This document shows, one piece after another, positions 45,990 to 55,547 of a DNA stretch of 64,000 nucleotides. The notes under the pieces are model-generated. The model searched no databases. It was not told the origin of the DNA and was given only the letters and a program-made list of their open reading frames with translations. The stretch lies in the NCBI GenBank assembly GCA_024684085.1, contig JAIKXM010000017.1:1-64000 (forward strand), read 5' to 3'. The DNA is from Lachnospiraceae bacterium. Lineage in GTDB: Bacteria; Bacillota; Clostridia; Lachnospirales; Lachnospiraceae. Position 1 is the stretch's first letter. Each line of letters begins with the position of its first letter. A program made the translations under genes and the position numbers.

Positions 45990-46805
45990 ATGAGTATAAT
46001 AAGTGATTGCCATGTGCATAGTACATTCTCCGGAGATGCAGAGAGTTCAATGGAAGATATGATCCTTAAAGCGATCGATAAGGGCTTACAGGTCATTACC
46101 TTCACTGATCATTGTGATATGGATTTTCCGTATAAGGAAGGAGAAGAGGGACTCTTTGATCTTAATACCGATTCTTACCTGTATGATATCTTAAGATTCA
46201 GAGAGAAGTATGGCGATAAGATAGAAGTCGGTTTCGGTGTTGAGATCGGTATGCAGACTTCGTGCGCGGATAAGAATACTGATTATGTCAGAGAACATGA
46301 TTTTGATTTTGTGATAGCAAGTCTTCATCTGGTGGATGGATATGATCCCTATTATCCTGAATATTATGAAGGAAAGACCGAGAAGGAAGCATACGGAAGA
46401 TATTTTGAATTATTGCTTGAGAATATCAGACTGTTTAATGATTACGATGTGGTCGGCCATCTTGATTATATCGTAAGATACGGCAAAGATAAGGATGCGA
46501 ATTACAGATATGAAGATTATAAAGATGTGATCGATGAGATCCTGAAAGAAGTTATTGCCGGGAAAAAGGGACTTGAGGTTAATACAGCGGGATTAAGAAA
46601 GGGAACTAAAGATGTTCATCCGACTTATGAGATCCTTAAGCGCTATAAGGAACTTGGCGGAGAGATCATTACGATCGGATCGGATGCACATAGAACTGAT
46701 AATATCGCAGCTGACTTTGATTCGGCTCTGAAGGTACTTAAGGAAGTCGGTTTTGAGTATTATTGCATCTACAGAAAGAGACAGCCGTTGGTGGTAAAGT
46801 TATGA
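45990..46805 (+). CDS. PHP-family histidinol-phosphatase-like protein
   Basis: This 271-residue protein has the metal-binding motifs DCHVHSTFSGD, FTDHCD, an H in ASLHLVDG, and GSDAHRTDNI of the HisJ-type PHP phosphatases. A GTG at 45981 would add three residues. It may be the histidinol-phosphatase of this organism, since hisH/hisF are present, though PHP members have other substrates. The next gene overlaps its stop (ATGA). Confidence 0.8.
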   Translation: MSIISDCHVHSTFSGDAESSMEDMILKAIDKGLQVITFTDHCDMDFPYKEGEEGLFDLNTDSYLYDILRFREKYGDKIEVGFGVEIGMQTSCADKNTDYVREHDFDFVIASLHLVDGYDPYYPEYYEGKTEKEAYGRYFELLLENIRLFNDYDVVGHLDYIVRYGKDKDANYRYEDYKDVIDEILKEVIAGKKGLEVNTAGLRKGTKDVHPTYEILKRYKELGGEIITIGSDAHRTDNIAADFDSALKVLKEVGFEYYCIYRKRQPLVVKL

Positions 46806-47731
46806 GCATTTCAATAATTGTTAATCAAATGATCATATTGTTTATCCTGATCGGAACAGGCTACCTGCTTAATAAGGTTCATATCCTTGGCGGACAGGTA
46901 GATAAGCAGATCACAAGGCTGATACTGTTCTGCACCATGCCGATGATGGTTCTTAATTCCGTTCTTTCGAATACAGGGAAGAGAGATTACGGGAGTATCA
47001 TCACTTTTTCAATAATAAGCGTGATAGGATATCTTGCACTTCCGGTTCTTGCCTTTATCTTCGTTAAGTTGATACGCGTGAAAAAAGGCTTGCAGGGCTT
47101 GTATATGTTCATGTTCATCTTCGGCAATGTTGGATTTATGGGATTCCCGGTAGTCAGCGCACTGTTCGGAGAAGATAAGGTCATATATGCGGGCGTAGTC
47201 AATATAGTATTTAACCTTTTGGCTTATTCATACGGCGTGTATATTATGTCGTTGGATGGAGAGGGTGAGGAGACCGTTAAGATCAGTTTCAAGACGTTTC
47301 TGACACCGGGAATATCCATATCGGCAATTTCGCTTGTGTTATATTTCACGGGAGTGAACTTCCCTCAGGTGATCAAGGCTCCTGTGGCCTATCTTGCGAA
47401 CACGACAACACCGCTTGCGATGCTGGTGATAGGTTCGACTCTGGCCGGAATCTCCATGAAAGAGGTCTTCACGGATAAGAAGGTATATATATTTGTGGCT
47501 TTAAGGTTCTTCGTGTTCCCTCTGCTTATATATCCTCTGATGAAGTTACTTATCAAAGATGAGTTCATTCTTCACTTTTCGTTCATAATGCTGATCATGC
47601 CTGTGGCTAATTCTTCGGTATTATATGCCAAACAGTATGGTTCGGATGAAGATATGGCCGCTAAAGCCGTGTTTATGAGCACTTTGCTCTCCATTGTGAC
47701 GATCCCGCTTCTTTTTCTCATATGTCTGTAA
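46802..47731 (+). CDS. AEC-family transporter (second copy)
   Basis: The ATG overlaps the previous stop by 4 bases. The 309-residue protein has about ten helices in the AEC pattern, with 'NTTTPLAMLVIGSTLAG' in the second half. It differs clearly from the carrier at 9558. The substrate is unknown. Confidence 0.85.
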   Translation: MSISIIVNQMIILFILIGTGYLLNKVHILGGQVDKQITRLILFCTMPMMVLNSVLSNTGKRDYGSIITFSIISVIGYLALPVLAFIFVKLIRVKKGLQGLYMFMFIFGNVGFMGFPVVSALFGEDKVIYAGVVNIVFNLLAYSYGVYIMSLDGEGEETVKISFKTFLTPGISISAISLVLYFTGVNFPQVIKAPVAYLANTTTPLAMLVIGSTLAGISMKEVFTDKKVYIFVALRFFVFPLLIYPLMKLLIKDEFILHFSFIMLIMPVANSSVLYAKQYGSDEDMAAKAVFMSTLLSIVTIPLLFLICL

Positions 47732-47852
47732 AGTGTAATGTTAATATAAGAGAAGTGCTTTGGATGGTAAATTTTATCTAAATTGCTGTTTTTTATTTTT
47801 TAGTCTTGTGTTTTAGGCTTATATTTAGTAGAATTATATCGCTGATTAAATT

Positions 47853-47882
47853 TTGACGTGTTTTTGCGTTGAAAATTATAAA
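47853..47882 (+). promoter_or_regulatory. gapA promoter
   Basis: TTGACG (47853-47858) and TATAAA (47877-47882) are separated by 18 bases, close before AGGAGG and gapA. Confidence 0.65.
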
Positions 47883-47909
47883 TTATATCATTTTTAGGAG
47901 GAATTAAAA

Positions 47910-48911
47910 ATGGCAGTAAGAGTAGCAATTAACGGTTTTGGTCGTATCGGTCGTCTTGCATTCAGACAGATGTTTGGTGCTGAGGGATACGAAGTAGTAG
48001 CAATCAACGATTTAACAAGCCCTAAGATGTTAGCACATCTTTTAAAGTATGATTCTTCACAGGGTAAGTACGCTTTAGCTGATAAGGTTGAGGCTGGTGA
48101 GGATTCAATCACAGTTGATGGCAAGAAGATCACAATCTATAAGGAAGCTGATGCCAACAATTGTCCTTGGGGCCAGCTTAAGGTAGACGTTGTTCTTGAG
48201 TGTACAGGTTTCTATACATCTAAGGAGAAGGCTCAGGCTCATATCAATGCCGGCGCTCGTAAGGTTGTTATCTCTGCTCCTGCAGGAAATGATCTTCCTA
48301 CTATCGTATACAATGTTAACCATAAGACACTTAAGGCTGAAGATACAATCATCTCTGCAGCTTCTTGTACAACAAACTGTCTTGCACCTATGGCTAAGGC
48401 TCTTAATGACCTTGCAGGTATCAAGTCTGGTATCATGAGCACAATCCATGCTTACACAGGTGATCAGATGATCCTTGATGGTCCTCAGAGAAAGGGTGAC
48501 CTTAGAAGATCACGTGCCGGCGCTGTTAACATCGTTCCTAACTCAACAGGTGCTGCTAAGGCAATCGGTCTTGTTATTCCTGAGCTTAACGGCAAGCTCA
48601 TCGGTTCTGCACAGCGTGTACCTACCCCTACAGGTTCAACAACAATCCTTGTTGCAACAGTAGAGAAGTCAGTTACTAAGGAAGAGATCAACGCAGCAAT
48701 GAAGGCAGCTGCTACAGAGTCTTTCGGTTACAACGAAGATGAGATCGTTTCAAGCGATATCGTTGGATCAACATATGGTTCAATCTTCGATGCAACACAG
48801 ACAATGGTTGGCGCTGACAACCTTGTACAGGTTGTTTCTTGGTATGACAACGAGAACAGCTACACATCTCAGATGGTTCGTACAATCAAGTACTTCTCTG
48901 AGTTAGCTTAA
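47910..48911 (+). CDS. gapA: Glyceraldehyde-3-phosphate dehydrogenase
   Basis: This 333-residue protein has NAD-site [13 protein letters not shown] and the active-site motif SCTTNC with Cys153. It uses preferred codons throughout, as expected of a highly expressed gene. It oxidises G3P in glycolysis. pgk would normally follow but lies 2.5 kb downstream after a repeat array and an ABC gene. Confidence 0.97.
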   Translation: MAVRVAINGFGRIGRLAFRQMFGAEGYEVVAINDLTSPKMLAHLLKYDSSQGKYALADKVEAGEDSITVDGKKITIYKEADANNCPWGQLKVDVVLECTGFYTSKEKAQAHINAGARKVVISAPAGNDLPTIVYNVNHKTLKAEDTIISAASCTTNCLAPMAKALNDLAGIKSGIMSTIHAYTGDQMILDGPQRKGDLRRSRAGAVNIVPNSTGAAKAIGLVIPELNGKLIGSAQRVPTPTGSTTILVATVEKSVTKEEINAAMKAAATESFGYNEDEIVSSDIVGSTYGSIFDATQTMVGADNLVQVVSWYDNENSYTSQMVRTIKYFSELA

Positions 48912-48931
48912 TCGTTAACTAAGGCTTTTAG

Positions 48932-48960
48932 GACCCGGTCAGATTGGCCGGGTCTTTTTT
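48932..48960 (+). terminator. gapA terminator
   Basis: GACCCGG (48932-48938) pairs with CCGGGTC (48948-48954), followed by T6. The repeat array starts at the next base. Confidence 0.9.
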
Positions 48961-49139
48961 GCGTAATAGGAAAGAATTTCCTATTACGCAAAAAACGCTC
49001 CGCTAAGGATGCGCACTCGCGCGAAGGGTAAACGATGCTAAAGCATCCGCGCTCGGCGCGAGAATGTCGCAAGCGACATTCTTATTTATGCAATAGGAAA
49101 GTGCTTCCTATTACGTAAAAAACGCTCCGCTAAGGATCA
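48961..49139. repeat. Multi-hairpin repeat, complete copy A plus truncated copy A2
   Basis: Copy A begins with a 13-bp perfect hairpin (GCGTAATAGGAAA, loop GAA, then its inverse). The core begins CGCTCCGCTAAGGATGCGCA and contains hairpins GATGCTAAAGCATC and GAATGTCGCAAGCGACATTC. A second terminal hairpin and only the first 20 or so core bases follow (49088-49139), ending at the ribosome site of the ABC gene. Confidence 0.85.
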
Positions 49140-49153
49140 GAGGGAAGGTTATT

Positions 49154-50884
49154 ATGAAAAAGAATCTGAAAAAGATGGCAAGCTATTACAAACCGTATAT
49201 GAGAATATTTATGCTGGATATGTTCTTCGCATTTCTTGTATCGGTTATCAGTCTTGTCATACCACTTGTTGTAAGGTATCTTACACAGAATATATCTGAT
49301 ATGGATAAGGAAACTGCAATAAGACAGATCACGGTGATCGGATGTGTTCTTATAGTATTGGTACTGATACAGTTTGTAGCGAATTTCTTCATATCCAATG
49401 TCGGTCATGTGATGGGAGCGAAGATGGAATACAATATGAGAGCGGAGATCTTCGATCATTATCAGAAGCTTTCGTTCTCGTTCTTTGACGATCAGAAGGT
49501 CGGTCAGCTGATGAGCAGGATAACCAGTGATCTCTTCGATATCACTGAACTTCTTCATCATGGACCTGAGAATCTGGCGATATCCTTCATTAAGATAATA
49601 GGAGCTTTCATTATCCTGCTTAATATAAGCGGATATCTGACATTGGCGGCTTTTGTCCTGCTTCCTTTTATGTTCGCATATGCCTATTTCATGAACAGAA
49701 GGATGAAAAGGGCATTCAGAGAGAACAGGGTTCAGATCGCTGAGATCAATACTCAGATCGAAGATAATCTGTCGGGTATCAGGGTTGTCAAATCCTTCAC
49801 AAATGAAGATATTGAGAATGAGAAGTTCAAGGTCGGTAATGACGGTTTCTTACGTGCCAAGAAACAGAGTTACCTCTATATGGGCTTCTATCATTCGGGA
49901 ATGTCGGCATTCACAATGCTTATCAATGTTGTCGTCATCATGATAGGCGGGATACTTATGGCGAACGGCAGAGTACCCGTTGCTGACTTCGTTACCTTTT
50001 TGCTCTACATCAATGTCTTCACAGATCCTATCAGGACCCTTATAGATTTCGCGGAACAGTTCCAGAACGGTTATTCCGGATTCGAGAGATTCATGGAGAT
50101 CCTTGATGTTGAACCTGATGTCAAGGACAGTCCGGACGCGGTAGAACTCACTGATGTTAAGGGTGAGATAATCTTTGATGACGTATCTTTTAAATATAAT
50201 GATACGGCGCACAGAGTGTTAAGACACATAGATCTGAATGTTAAGGCGGGAGAGTATGTCGCACTTGTAGGTTCATCCGGAGGCGGTAAGACTACGTTGT
50301 GCAGCCTTATCCCAAGATTCTATGATGTAACCAAGGGTTGTATCAGGGTTGACGGTAAGGATATAAGGGAAGTTACCCTTAAGAGTCTTCGACAGAATAT
50401 CGGTATAGTCCAGCAGGATGTATATCTCTTTGCCGGAAATGTATATGATAATATCAGATACGGAAGACCGTCCGCCACGCGGGAGGAAGTTATAGAGGCA
50501 GCCAAGCTTGCCAATGCCCACGATTTTATAATGGAGCTTCCGAACGGCTATGAAACGGATATAGGTCAGAGGGGTATTAAGCTGTCAGGAGGACAGAAGC
50601 AGAGACTCTCGATCGCAAGGGTCTTCCTTAAGAATCCTCCGATCCTTATATTTGATGAGGCGACGAGTGCTCTTGACAATGAGAGTGAGAATATCGTTAA
50701 GGAATCACTGGAGAGACTCGCTCATAACAGGACCACATTTGTCATAGCTCACAGACTCTCGACCATAAAGAATGCACAGAGGATCCTGGTGCTTACTGAA
50801 AACGGTATTGAGGAGACGGGAACTCACGATGAACTTATGGCCAAAGACGGTATATATGCCCAGTTATACAAATGGACGAGATAA
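49154..50884 (+). CDS. ABC exporter, fused permease and ATPase
   Basis: This 576-residue half-transporter has six membrane helices (about 15-300) and an ATPase domain with Walker A GSSGGGKTTL, Q-loop, signature LSGGQKQRLS and Walker B ILIFDEATSALD. It works as a dimer of the MsbA/LmrA class, for drugs or lipids. It lies between gapA and pgk, with the multi-hairpin repeat on both sides, which suggests insertion into the glycolytic cluster. Confidence 0.92.
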   Translation: MKKNLKKMASYYKPYMRIFMLDMFFAFLVSVISLVIPLVVRYLTQNISDMDKETAIRQITVIGCVLIVLVLIQFVANFFISNVGHVMGAKMEYNMRAEIFDHYQKLSFSFFDDQKVGQLMSRITSDLFDITELLHHGPENLAISFIKIIGAFIILLNISGYLTLAAFVLLPFMFAYAYFMNRRMKRAFRENRVQIAEINTQIEDNLSGIRVVKSFTNEDIENEKFKVGNDGFLRAKKQSYLYMGFYHSGMSAFTMLINVVVIMIGGILMANGRVPVADFVTFLLYINVFTDPIRTLIDFAEQFQNGYSGFERFMEILDVEPDVKDSPDAVELTDVKGEIIFDDVSFKYNDTAHRVLRHIDLNVKAGEYVALVGSSGGGKTTLCSLIPRFYDVTKGCIRVDGKDIREVTLKSLRQNIGIVQQDVYLFAGNVYDNIRYGRPSATREEVIEAAKLANAHDFIMELPNGYETDIGQRGIKLSGGQKQRLSIARVFLKNPPILIFDEATSALDNESENIVKESLERLAHNRTTFVIAHRLSTIKNAQRILVLTENGIEETGTHDELMAKDGIYAQLYKWTR

Positions 50885-50894
50885 TAACAATACC

Positions 50895-50993
50895 GATCTT
50901 GGAGGATCGCCTGGTCCTGAGTTTTCTGATCTTGGAGGAGCGTTTTGCTTTGAGTTATCTGATCCTGTAGGATCGCCTGGTCCTGAGTTATCC
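50895..50993 (+). repeat. 33-base tandem repeat after the ABC gene, three units
   Basis: Units of exactly 33 bases (50895, 50928, 50961) each start GATC(T/C)TG and end in TGAGTT(W)TC. The array begins 10 bases after the stop. Read in one frame the unit encodes 11 residues, but the frame is not that of the ABC gene. Confidence 0.8.
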
Positions 50994-51079
50994 GATATAT
51001 ATGACTGCATCTTTGATCTTCAAGATCATTACATATAGCTGATATAGATATTCCTCTATCAAATCAAACGGGGATATGT

Positions 51080-51119
51080 TATAATATTAGACGCTGACGA
51101 TTAAGTTAGCGTCTTTTTT
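51080..51119 (+). terminator. TATAAT followed directly by a terminator
   Basis: An extended -10 (TG-T-TATAAT at 51077-51085) lies just before a 7-bp stem AGACGCT (51089-51095) with AGCGTCT (51108-51114) and a T run. It probably ends the ABC transcript. Confidence 0.6.
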
Positions 51120-51366
51120 GTGAAATAGCTTCCCATTTCACAAAAAACGCTCCGCTAAGGATGCGCACTCGCGCGAATGGTAGACGATGCTAAAGCATCC
51201 GCGCTCGGCACGAGAATGTCGCAAGCGACATTCTTTCTTGTGAAATAGGAAATAGCTTCCCATTTCACAAAAAGCGCTCCGCTAAGGATGCGCACTCGCG
51301 CGAAAGGTAGATGATGCTAAAGCATCCGCGCTCGGCACGAGAATGTCGCAAGCGACATTCTTTCTT
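51119..51366. repeat. Multi-hairpin repeat, tandem copies B and C
   Basis: Two head-to-tail copies. Each starts with a GTGAAAT/ATTTCAC hairpin and has the same core as copy A. The GAATGTCGCAAGCGACATTC hairpin is at about 51214-51233 and 51341-51360. The terminal stem differs from copies A and D but remains paired. Confidence 0.85.
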
Positions 51367-51428
51367 ATACTTGCTCTGTAGTAATGCGCAAGCTACAGAG
51401 GAAAATTTATTTATAGGAGGACATAAAT

Positions 51429-52661
51429 ATGTCATTAAACAAGAAGAGTGTTGACGATCTCAACGCAAAGGGCAGAAGAGTACTTGTAAGATGTGACTTT
51501 AACGTTCCGCTTAAGAACGGTGAGATCACAGATGAGACAAGAATCGTAGCTGCACTTCCCACAATCAACAAACTTATCGGCGATGGCGCTAAGGTTATCC
51601 TTTGCTCACATCTTGGTAAGGTTAAGGAAGGTCCTAACGAGAAGGAAAGCCTTGCACCCGTTGCAAAGAGACTCTCAGAGAAGTTAGGTAAGGATGTTAA
51701 CTTCGTAGCTGATTACAATGTAACAGGCGAAGCTGCAACAGCAGCTGTAGCAGCTATGAATGACGGTGATGTAGTTCTTCTTCAGAATACACGTTTCCGT
51801 GGCGAAGAAGAGACAAAGCCCAATAAGGCAGGCGAGGCATTTGCTAAGGAACTTGCTGATCTTGCAGATGATTATGTATGTGACGCATTCGGTTCAGCTC
51901 ACAGAGCACATGCTTCAGTTGCAGTTGTTACCAAGTATATCACTGAGAAGGGTGGTACCAATGCAGTTGGATACCTTATGCAGAAGGAGATCGATTTCCT
52001 TGGCAACGCCGTAGAGAATCCTGTTCGTCCTTTCGTTGCTATCCTCGGTGGCGCTAAGGTAGCTGACAAGCTTAACGTTATCGACAACCTTCTTGAGAAG
52101 GCTGATACACTTATCATCGGTGGCGGTATGGCTTTCACATTCCTGAAGGCTCAGGGATATGAGATCGGTAAGTCACTTTGCGATGATGAGAAGCTTGATT
52201 ACTGTAAGGAAATGATGGCTAAGGCTGAGAAGCTTGGCAAGAAGCTCCTTCTTCCTGTCGATACAGGTGTAGCTGCAGGCTTCCCTGATCCTATTGACGG
52301 ACCTGTTGATGTTAAGTATGTTCCTTCTAACGAGATCCCTGCAGATATGGAAGGTCTTGATATCGGACCTAAGACTCAGGAGCTCTTCGCAACTGCTGCT
52401 AAGGAAGCTAAGACAGTTGTTTGGAACGGACCTATGGGTGTATTCGAGAATCCCACTCTTGCTAAGGGTACAATCGCTGTAGCTAAGGCTCTTGCTGAGA
52501 CAGAAGCTACAACTATCATCGGTGGCGGTGATTCAGCAGCTGCCTGCAACCAGCTTGGCTTTGCTGATAAGATGAGCCACATCTCAACAGGTGGTGGTGC
52601 TTCCCTTGAGTTCTTAGAGGGTAAGGAACTTCCCGGTGTATATGCTGCTGATGATAAGTAA
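51429..52661 (+). CDS. pgk: Phosphoglycerate kinase
   Basis: This 410-residue two-domain kinase starts with [12 protein letters not shown] and has the C-terminal nucleotide motif [11 protein letters not shown] and [19 protein letters not shown] precedes the ATG. Codon use is as strongly biased as in gapA. It makes ATP and 3-phosphoglycerate in glycolysis. Confidence 0.97.
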   Translation: MSLNKKSVDDLNAKGRRVLVRCDFNVPLKNGEITDETRIVAALPTINKLIGDGAKVILCSHLGKVKEGPNEKESLAPVAKRLSEKLGKDVNFVADYNVTGEAATAAVAAMNDGDVVLLQNTRFRGEEETKPNKAGEAFAKELADLADDYVCDAFGSAHRAHASVAVVTKYITEKGGTNAVGYLMQKEIDFLGNAVENPVRPFVAILGGAKVADKLNVIDNLLEKADTLIIGGGMAFTFLKAQGYEIGKSLCDDEKLDYCKEMMAKAEKLGKKLLLPVDTGVAAGFPDPIDGPVDVKYVPSNEIPADMEGLDIGPKTQELFATAAKEAKTVVWNGPMGVFENPTLAKGTIAVAKALAETEATTIIGGGDSAAACNQLGFADKMSHISTGGGASLEFLEGKELPGVYAADDK

Positions 52662-52717
52662 TCATCTGTTGTAAAATATACCGACATTAAGTTAATTCGA
52701 TTTACAGATAATTGGCA

Positions 52718-52749
52718 TGGCCTGTATGTGCAAAGGCAGATACAGGCTG
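52718..52749. other. Leader hairpin before tpiA
   Basis: GCCTGTAT pairs with ATACAGGC across about 12 bases in the 122-base pgk-tpiA gap. There is no T run, so it is more likely an mRNA processing or stabilising hairpin than a terminator. Confidence 0.4.
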
Positions 52750-52783
52750 TGCATTAATTCAATAGCAGAAAGGAATCATGAAA

Positions 52784-53530
52784 ATGGCTAGAAGAAGAAT
52801 TATAGCAGGTAACTGGAAGATGAATAAGACTCCCAGTGAAGCTGTAGAATTATGTGCAACACTTAAGGATCTTGTTAAGAATGAAGCAGTAGATGTAGTA
52901 TATTGCGTACCTGCAATCGACATCGTACCTGTAGCTGAGGCTATCAAGGGTACTAATGTACATCTTGGTGCAGAGAACTTCTATATTGAAGATAAGGGTG
53001 CTTTCACAGGTGAGATCTCAGCTCCCATGCTTAAGGATGCAGGTGTTGAGTATATCATTATCGGACATTCTGAGAGAAGAGATATCTTTGGTGAGAACGA
53101 TATCCTTATCAACGCTAAGGTTAAGAAGGCATTTGCTTCAGGCCTTAAGCCCATCCTCTGCTGTGGTGAGTCACTTGCTCTTCGTAAGGCAGGTACTTAT
53201 GCAGAATGGATCAAGAGACAGATCAAGTGGGATCTTACAGACGTAACAGCTGATCAGGTTAAGGAACTTGTTATCGCTTACGAGCCTATCTGGGCTATCG
53301 GTACAGGTGAGACAGCTACAGCTGATCAGGCTGAAGAAGTATGTAAGATGATCCGTGAGACTATCGCTGAGTTATACGATGATGCTACAGCAGAAGCAGT
53401 TCGTATCCAGTACGGCGGTTCTATGAACGCAGCTAACGCAGCTGAGCTTCTTGCTAAGGACAACATCGACGGTGGTCTTATCGGCGGTGCTGCACTTAAG
53501 CCTGATTTTGGTCAGATCGTTAATGCATAA
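52784..53530 (+). CDS. tpiA: Triosephosphate isomerase
   Basis: This 248-residue TIM barrel has the Lys of NWKMN, catalytic His in IGHSERR and catalytic Glu in [11 protein letters not shown]. The ATG at 52784 is preferred to 52778 because AAGGA is then about 9 bases away. Confidence 0.96.
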   Translation: MARRRIIAGNWKMNKTPSEAVELCATLKDLVKNEAVDVVYCVPAIDIVPVAEAIKGTNVHLGAENFYIEDKGAFTGEISAPMLKDAGVEYIIIGHSERRDIFGENDILINAKVKKAFASGLKPILCCGESLALRKAGTYAEWIKRQIKWDLTDVTADQVKELVIAYEPIWAIGTGETATADQAEEVCKMIRETIAELYDDATAEAVRIQYGGSMNAANAAELLAKDNIDGGLIGGAALKPDFGQIVNA

Positions 53531-53585
53531 GCGGTGAGATCTTTTTTATTAGATATATCAATATAATGATTTAAACAGATCGATC

Positions 53586-53629
53586 AACGGATCCGATTCG
53601 GCGATAATTGCCGGTTGGATCCGTTTTGT
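53586..53629 (+). terminator. tpiA terminator
   Basis: AACGGATCC (53586-53594) pairs with GGATCCGTT (53617-53625) around an inner CGGC/GCCG stem; TTTTGTTT follows. Confidence 0.75.
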
Positions 53630-53631
53630 TT

Positions 53632-53765
53632 GGACAACGAGCCAAGTATGCAACATCGTGCTTGCACGGAATGTTGCATATTTGGCGACTGTAGGACACC
53701 GAAAAGCGTATGCTTTGAGGTGGACAACAGCGTTGTCATCGAGTAGGGGGAGCCCCCTACTGTGA
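53632..53765. repeat. Second type of multi-hairpin intergenic element
   Basis: Several hairpins follow one another: CCAAGTATGCAACAT (53642-53656) with its near-inverse ATGTTGCATATTTGG (to 53685), an ACAAC/GTTGT stem near 53726, and GTAGGGGG/CCCCCTAC at 53743-53760. It is unrelated in sequence to the CGCTCCGC family but has the same style. The 180 bases between it and the PurF-like gene show only AT-rich sequence. Confidence 0.55.
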
Positions 53766-53947
53766 TCATTATGAGTCGGATATCAATGATGGATATCCGT
53801 TTAACGGGGCGGGATGAGAAAAGGTCTTTTCCTCATTCGGCTTATCATAAAATATATAAAAAAGATATTTACTAATTCTGAATTGCATACTACAATATAC
53901 ATTGTGTCATCAACATGATGTCTGTGTTGGAAAGGAAAGGATTAAAT

Positions 53948-55357
53948 ATGGGTGGATTTTTTGCTGTAGCTTCAAAGGAAGACTGTGTTTTTGATCTGTT
54001 TTTCGGAACGGATTATCATTCGCACTTAGGTACAAGAAGAGCCGGCATGGCGATCTTTGGTAAGGATGGTTTTAACAGAGCAATCCATAATATTGAAAAT
54101 TCACCTTTTCGTACTAAATTTGAAAAAGAGATCAACGGAATGAGTGGTAATCTCGGTATCGGATGTATCTCCGATTTTGAGCCTCAGCCGCTTATAGTAA
54201 GATCTCATCATGGTACTTTTGCGATATCAACAGTTGGCAAGATCAATAATGTCGATGCGATCGTAAAAGATATATTCGGTAAAGGTAATACCCATTTCCT
54301 TGAGATGAGTGGCGGAGATATCAATGCTACAGAGCTTGTGGCTGCCATCATCAATCAGAAAGAGAATATCGTTGAAGGAATCCAATATGCTCAGGAGATC
54401 ATTGACGGATCGATGACAATACTGCTCCTTACAGACAAAGGTATATATGTGGCACGTGACAGACTGGGCAGAACCCCTGTGGCTATCGGACGTAAGGACA
54501 GCGGTTATTGCGCCTGCTTCGAGTCATTTGCTTATCTTAATCTCGGTTATACTGACCTTAGGGAACTTGGACCGGGTGAGATAGTAGTTCTTACTCCTGA
54601 GGCTGTCGTTACTGTTGCCAAGCCCGGAAGTAAGATGAAGATATGTACATTCCTCTGGGTATACTACGGATATCCTTCTTCATCATATGAAGGTATCAGT
54701 GTAGAGAGAATGAGATATAACTGTGGCGCGCTTTTAGCTAAGCGTGATGATGCCAAGCCTGATATTGTTGCGGGCGTACCTGATTCGGGAACTGCTCATG
54801 CAGTCGGATATGCCAATGAAAGCGGTATTCCGTTTTCAAGACCGTTTATTAAGTACACACCTACATGGCCTCGTAGCTTCATGCCCACTATTCAGAGTAA
54901 GCGTAATCTGATCGCTAAGATGAAGCTGATACCTGTGCATGATCTTATCAAGGACAAGAGCCTTCTTCTTATAGATGATTCTATCGTAAGAGGTACTCAG
55001 TTGCGTGAGACAACGGAATTTCTGTATCAGAGCGGCGCTAAAGAGGTTCATATAAGACCTGCATGTCCTCCGCTTGTATACGGATGCAAGTTCCTTAATT
55101 TTTCAAGGAGCACATCTGAGATGGATCTGATCACTCGCAGGGTGATCTGCAAGAAAGAAGGCGACGAAGTGTCTGAGGAAGTGCTTCGCGAGTATACAGA
55201 TCCTGATTCAGAGAGATATAAATATATGAATGAAGAGATCCGTAAGCAGTTGAACTTCACATCTCTTCGCTATCACAGACTGGATGATCTTATTGAGTCC
55301 GTGGGAATAGACAGAGACAAGCTCTGTACATATTGTTGGGACGGAAGAGAAGACTGA
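53948..55357 (+). CDS. Amidophosphoribosyltransferase-like protein lacking the N-terminal Cys
   Basis: The ATG at 53948 follows AAGGAAAGG. The 469-residue protein has a class II glutamine-amidotransferase-like domain (SHLGTRRAGMAIFG, GNLGIGCISD) and a phosphoribosyltransferase domain with PRPP loop LLIDDSIVRGTQL (about 340-352). The start reads MGGFFAV instead of MCGI, so the essential Cys nucleophile is absent and no propeptide Cys follows. It therefore should not release ammonia from glutamine. It may be an ammonia-dependent or repurposed PRPP enzyme. Its site in the glycolytic cluster is unusual. Confidence 0.85.
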   Translation: MGGFFAVASKEDCVFDLFFGTDYHSHLGTRRAGMAIFGKDGFNRAIHNIENSPFRTKFEKEINGMSGNLGIGCISDFEPQPLIVRSHHGTFAISTVGKINNVDAIVKDIFGKGNTHFLEMSGGDINATELVAAIINQKENIVEGIQYAQEIIDGSMTILLLTDKGIYVARDRLGRTPVAIGRKDSGYCACFESFAYLNLGYTDLRELGPGEIVVLTPEAVVTVAKPGSKMKICTFLWVYYGYPSSSYEGISVERMRYNCGALLAKRDDAKPDIVAGVPDSGTAHAVGYANESGIPFSRPFIKYTPTWPRSFMPTIQSKRNLIAKMKLIPVHDLIKDKSLLLIDDSIVRGTQLRETTEFLYQSGAKEVHIRPACPPLVYGCKFLNFSRSTSEMDLITRRVICKKEGDEVSEEVLREYTDPDSERYKYMNEEIRKQLNFTSLRYHRLDDLIESVGIDRDKLCTYCWDGRED

Positions 55358-55366
55358 TCGATCTGA

Positions 55367-55492
55367 GTAGGATATCGGGCTTAAGTAAGATATCAGGTTC
55401 AAGTAGGATATCAGGCTTGAGGAAGATATCGTATTGAAGTAAGATATCAGATTGAAGTAAGATATAAGACTGAAGTAAGATATAAGACTGAA
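55367..55492 (+). repeat. 18-base tandem repeat after the PurF-like gene, seven units
   Basis: Seven contiguous 18-base units with consensus GTAAGATATCAGRYTGAA run from 55367. The last two units are identical and the earlier ones differ at a few sites. The array begins 9 bases after the stop. There are no spacers, so it is not CRISPR. Confidence 0.85.
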
Positions 55493-55547
55493 GTAAAATG
55501 ATATATCGAATTAAGACGGATAGTATTAGATTAAGAAGGAGATAATT

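Noticed and set aside
50772-51038. Separate gene encoded by the 33-base repeats
   Set aside because: The frame begins inside the ABC gene in another frame, lacks a ribosome site and consists mostly of the tandem repeat.
55367-55492. Possible CRISPR array
   Set aside because: The 18-base units are contiguous with no spacers, and no cas gene is present.
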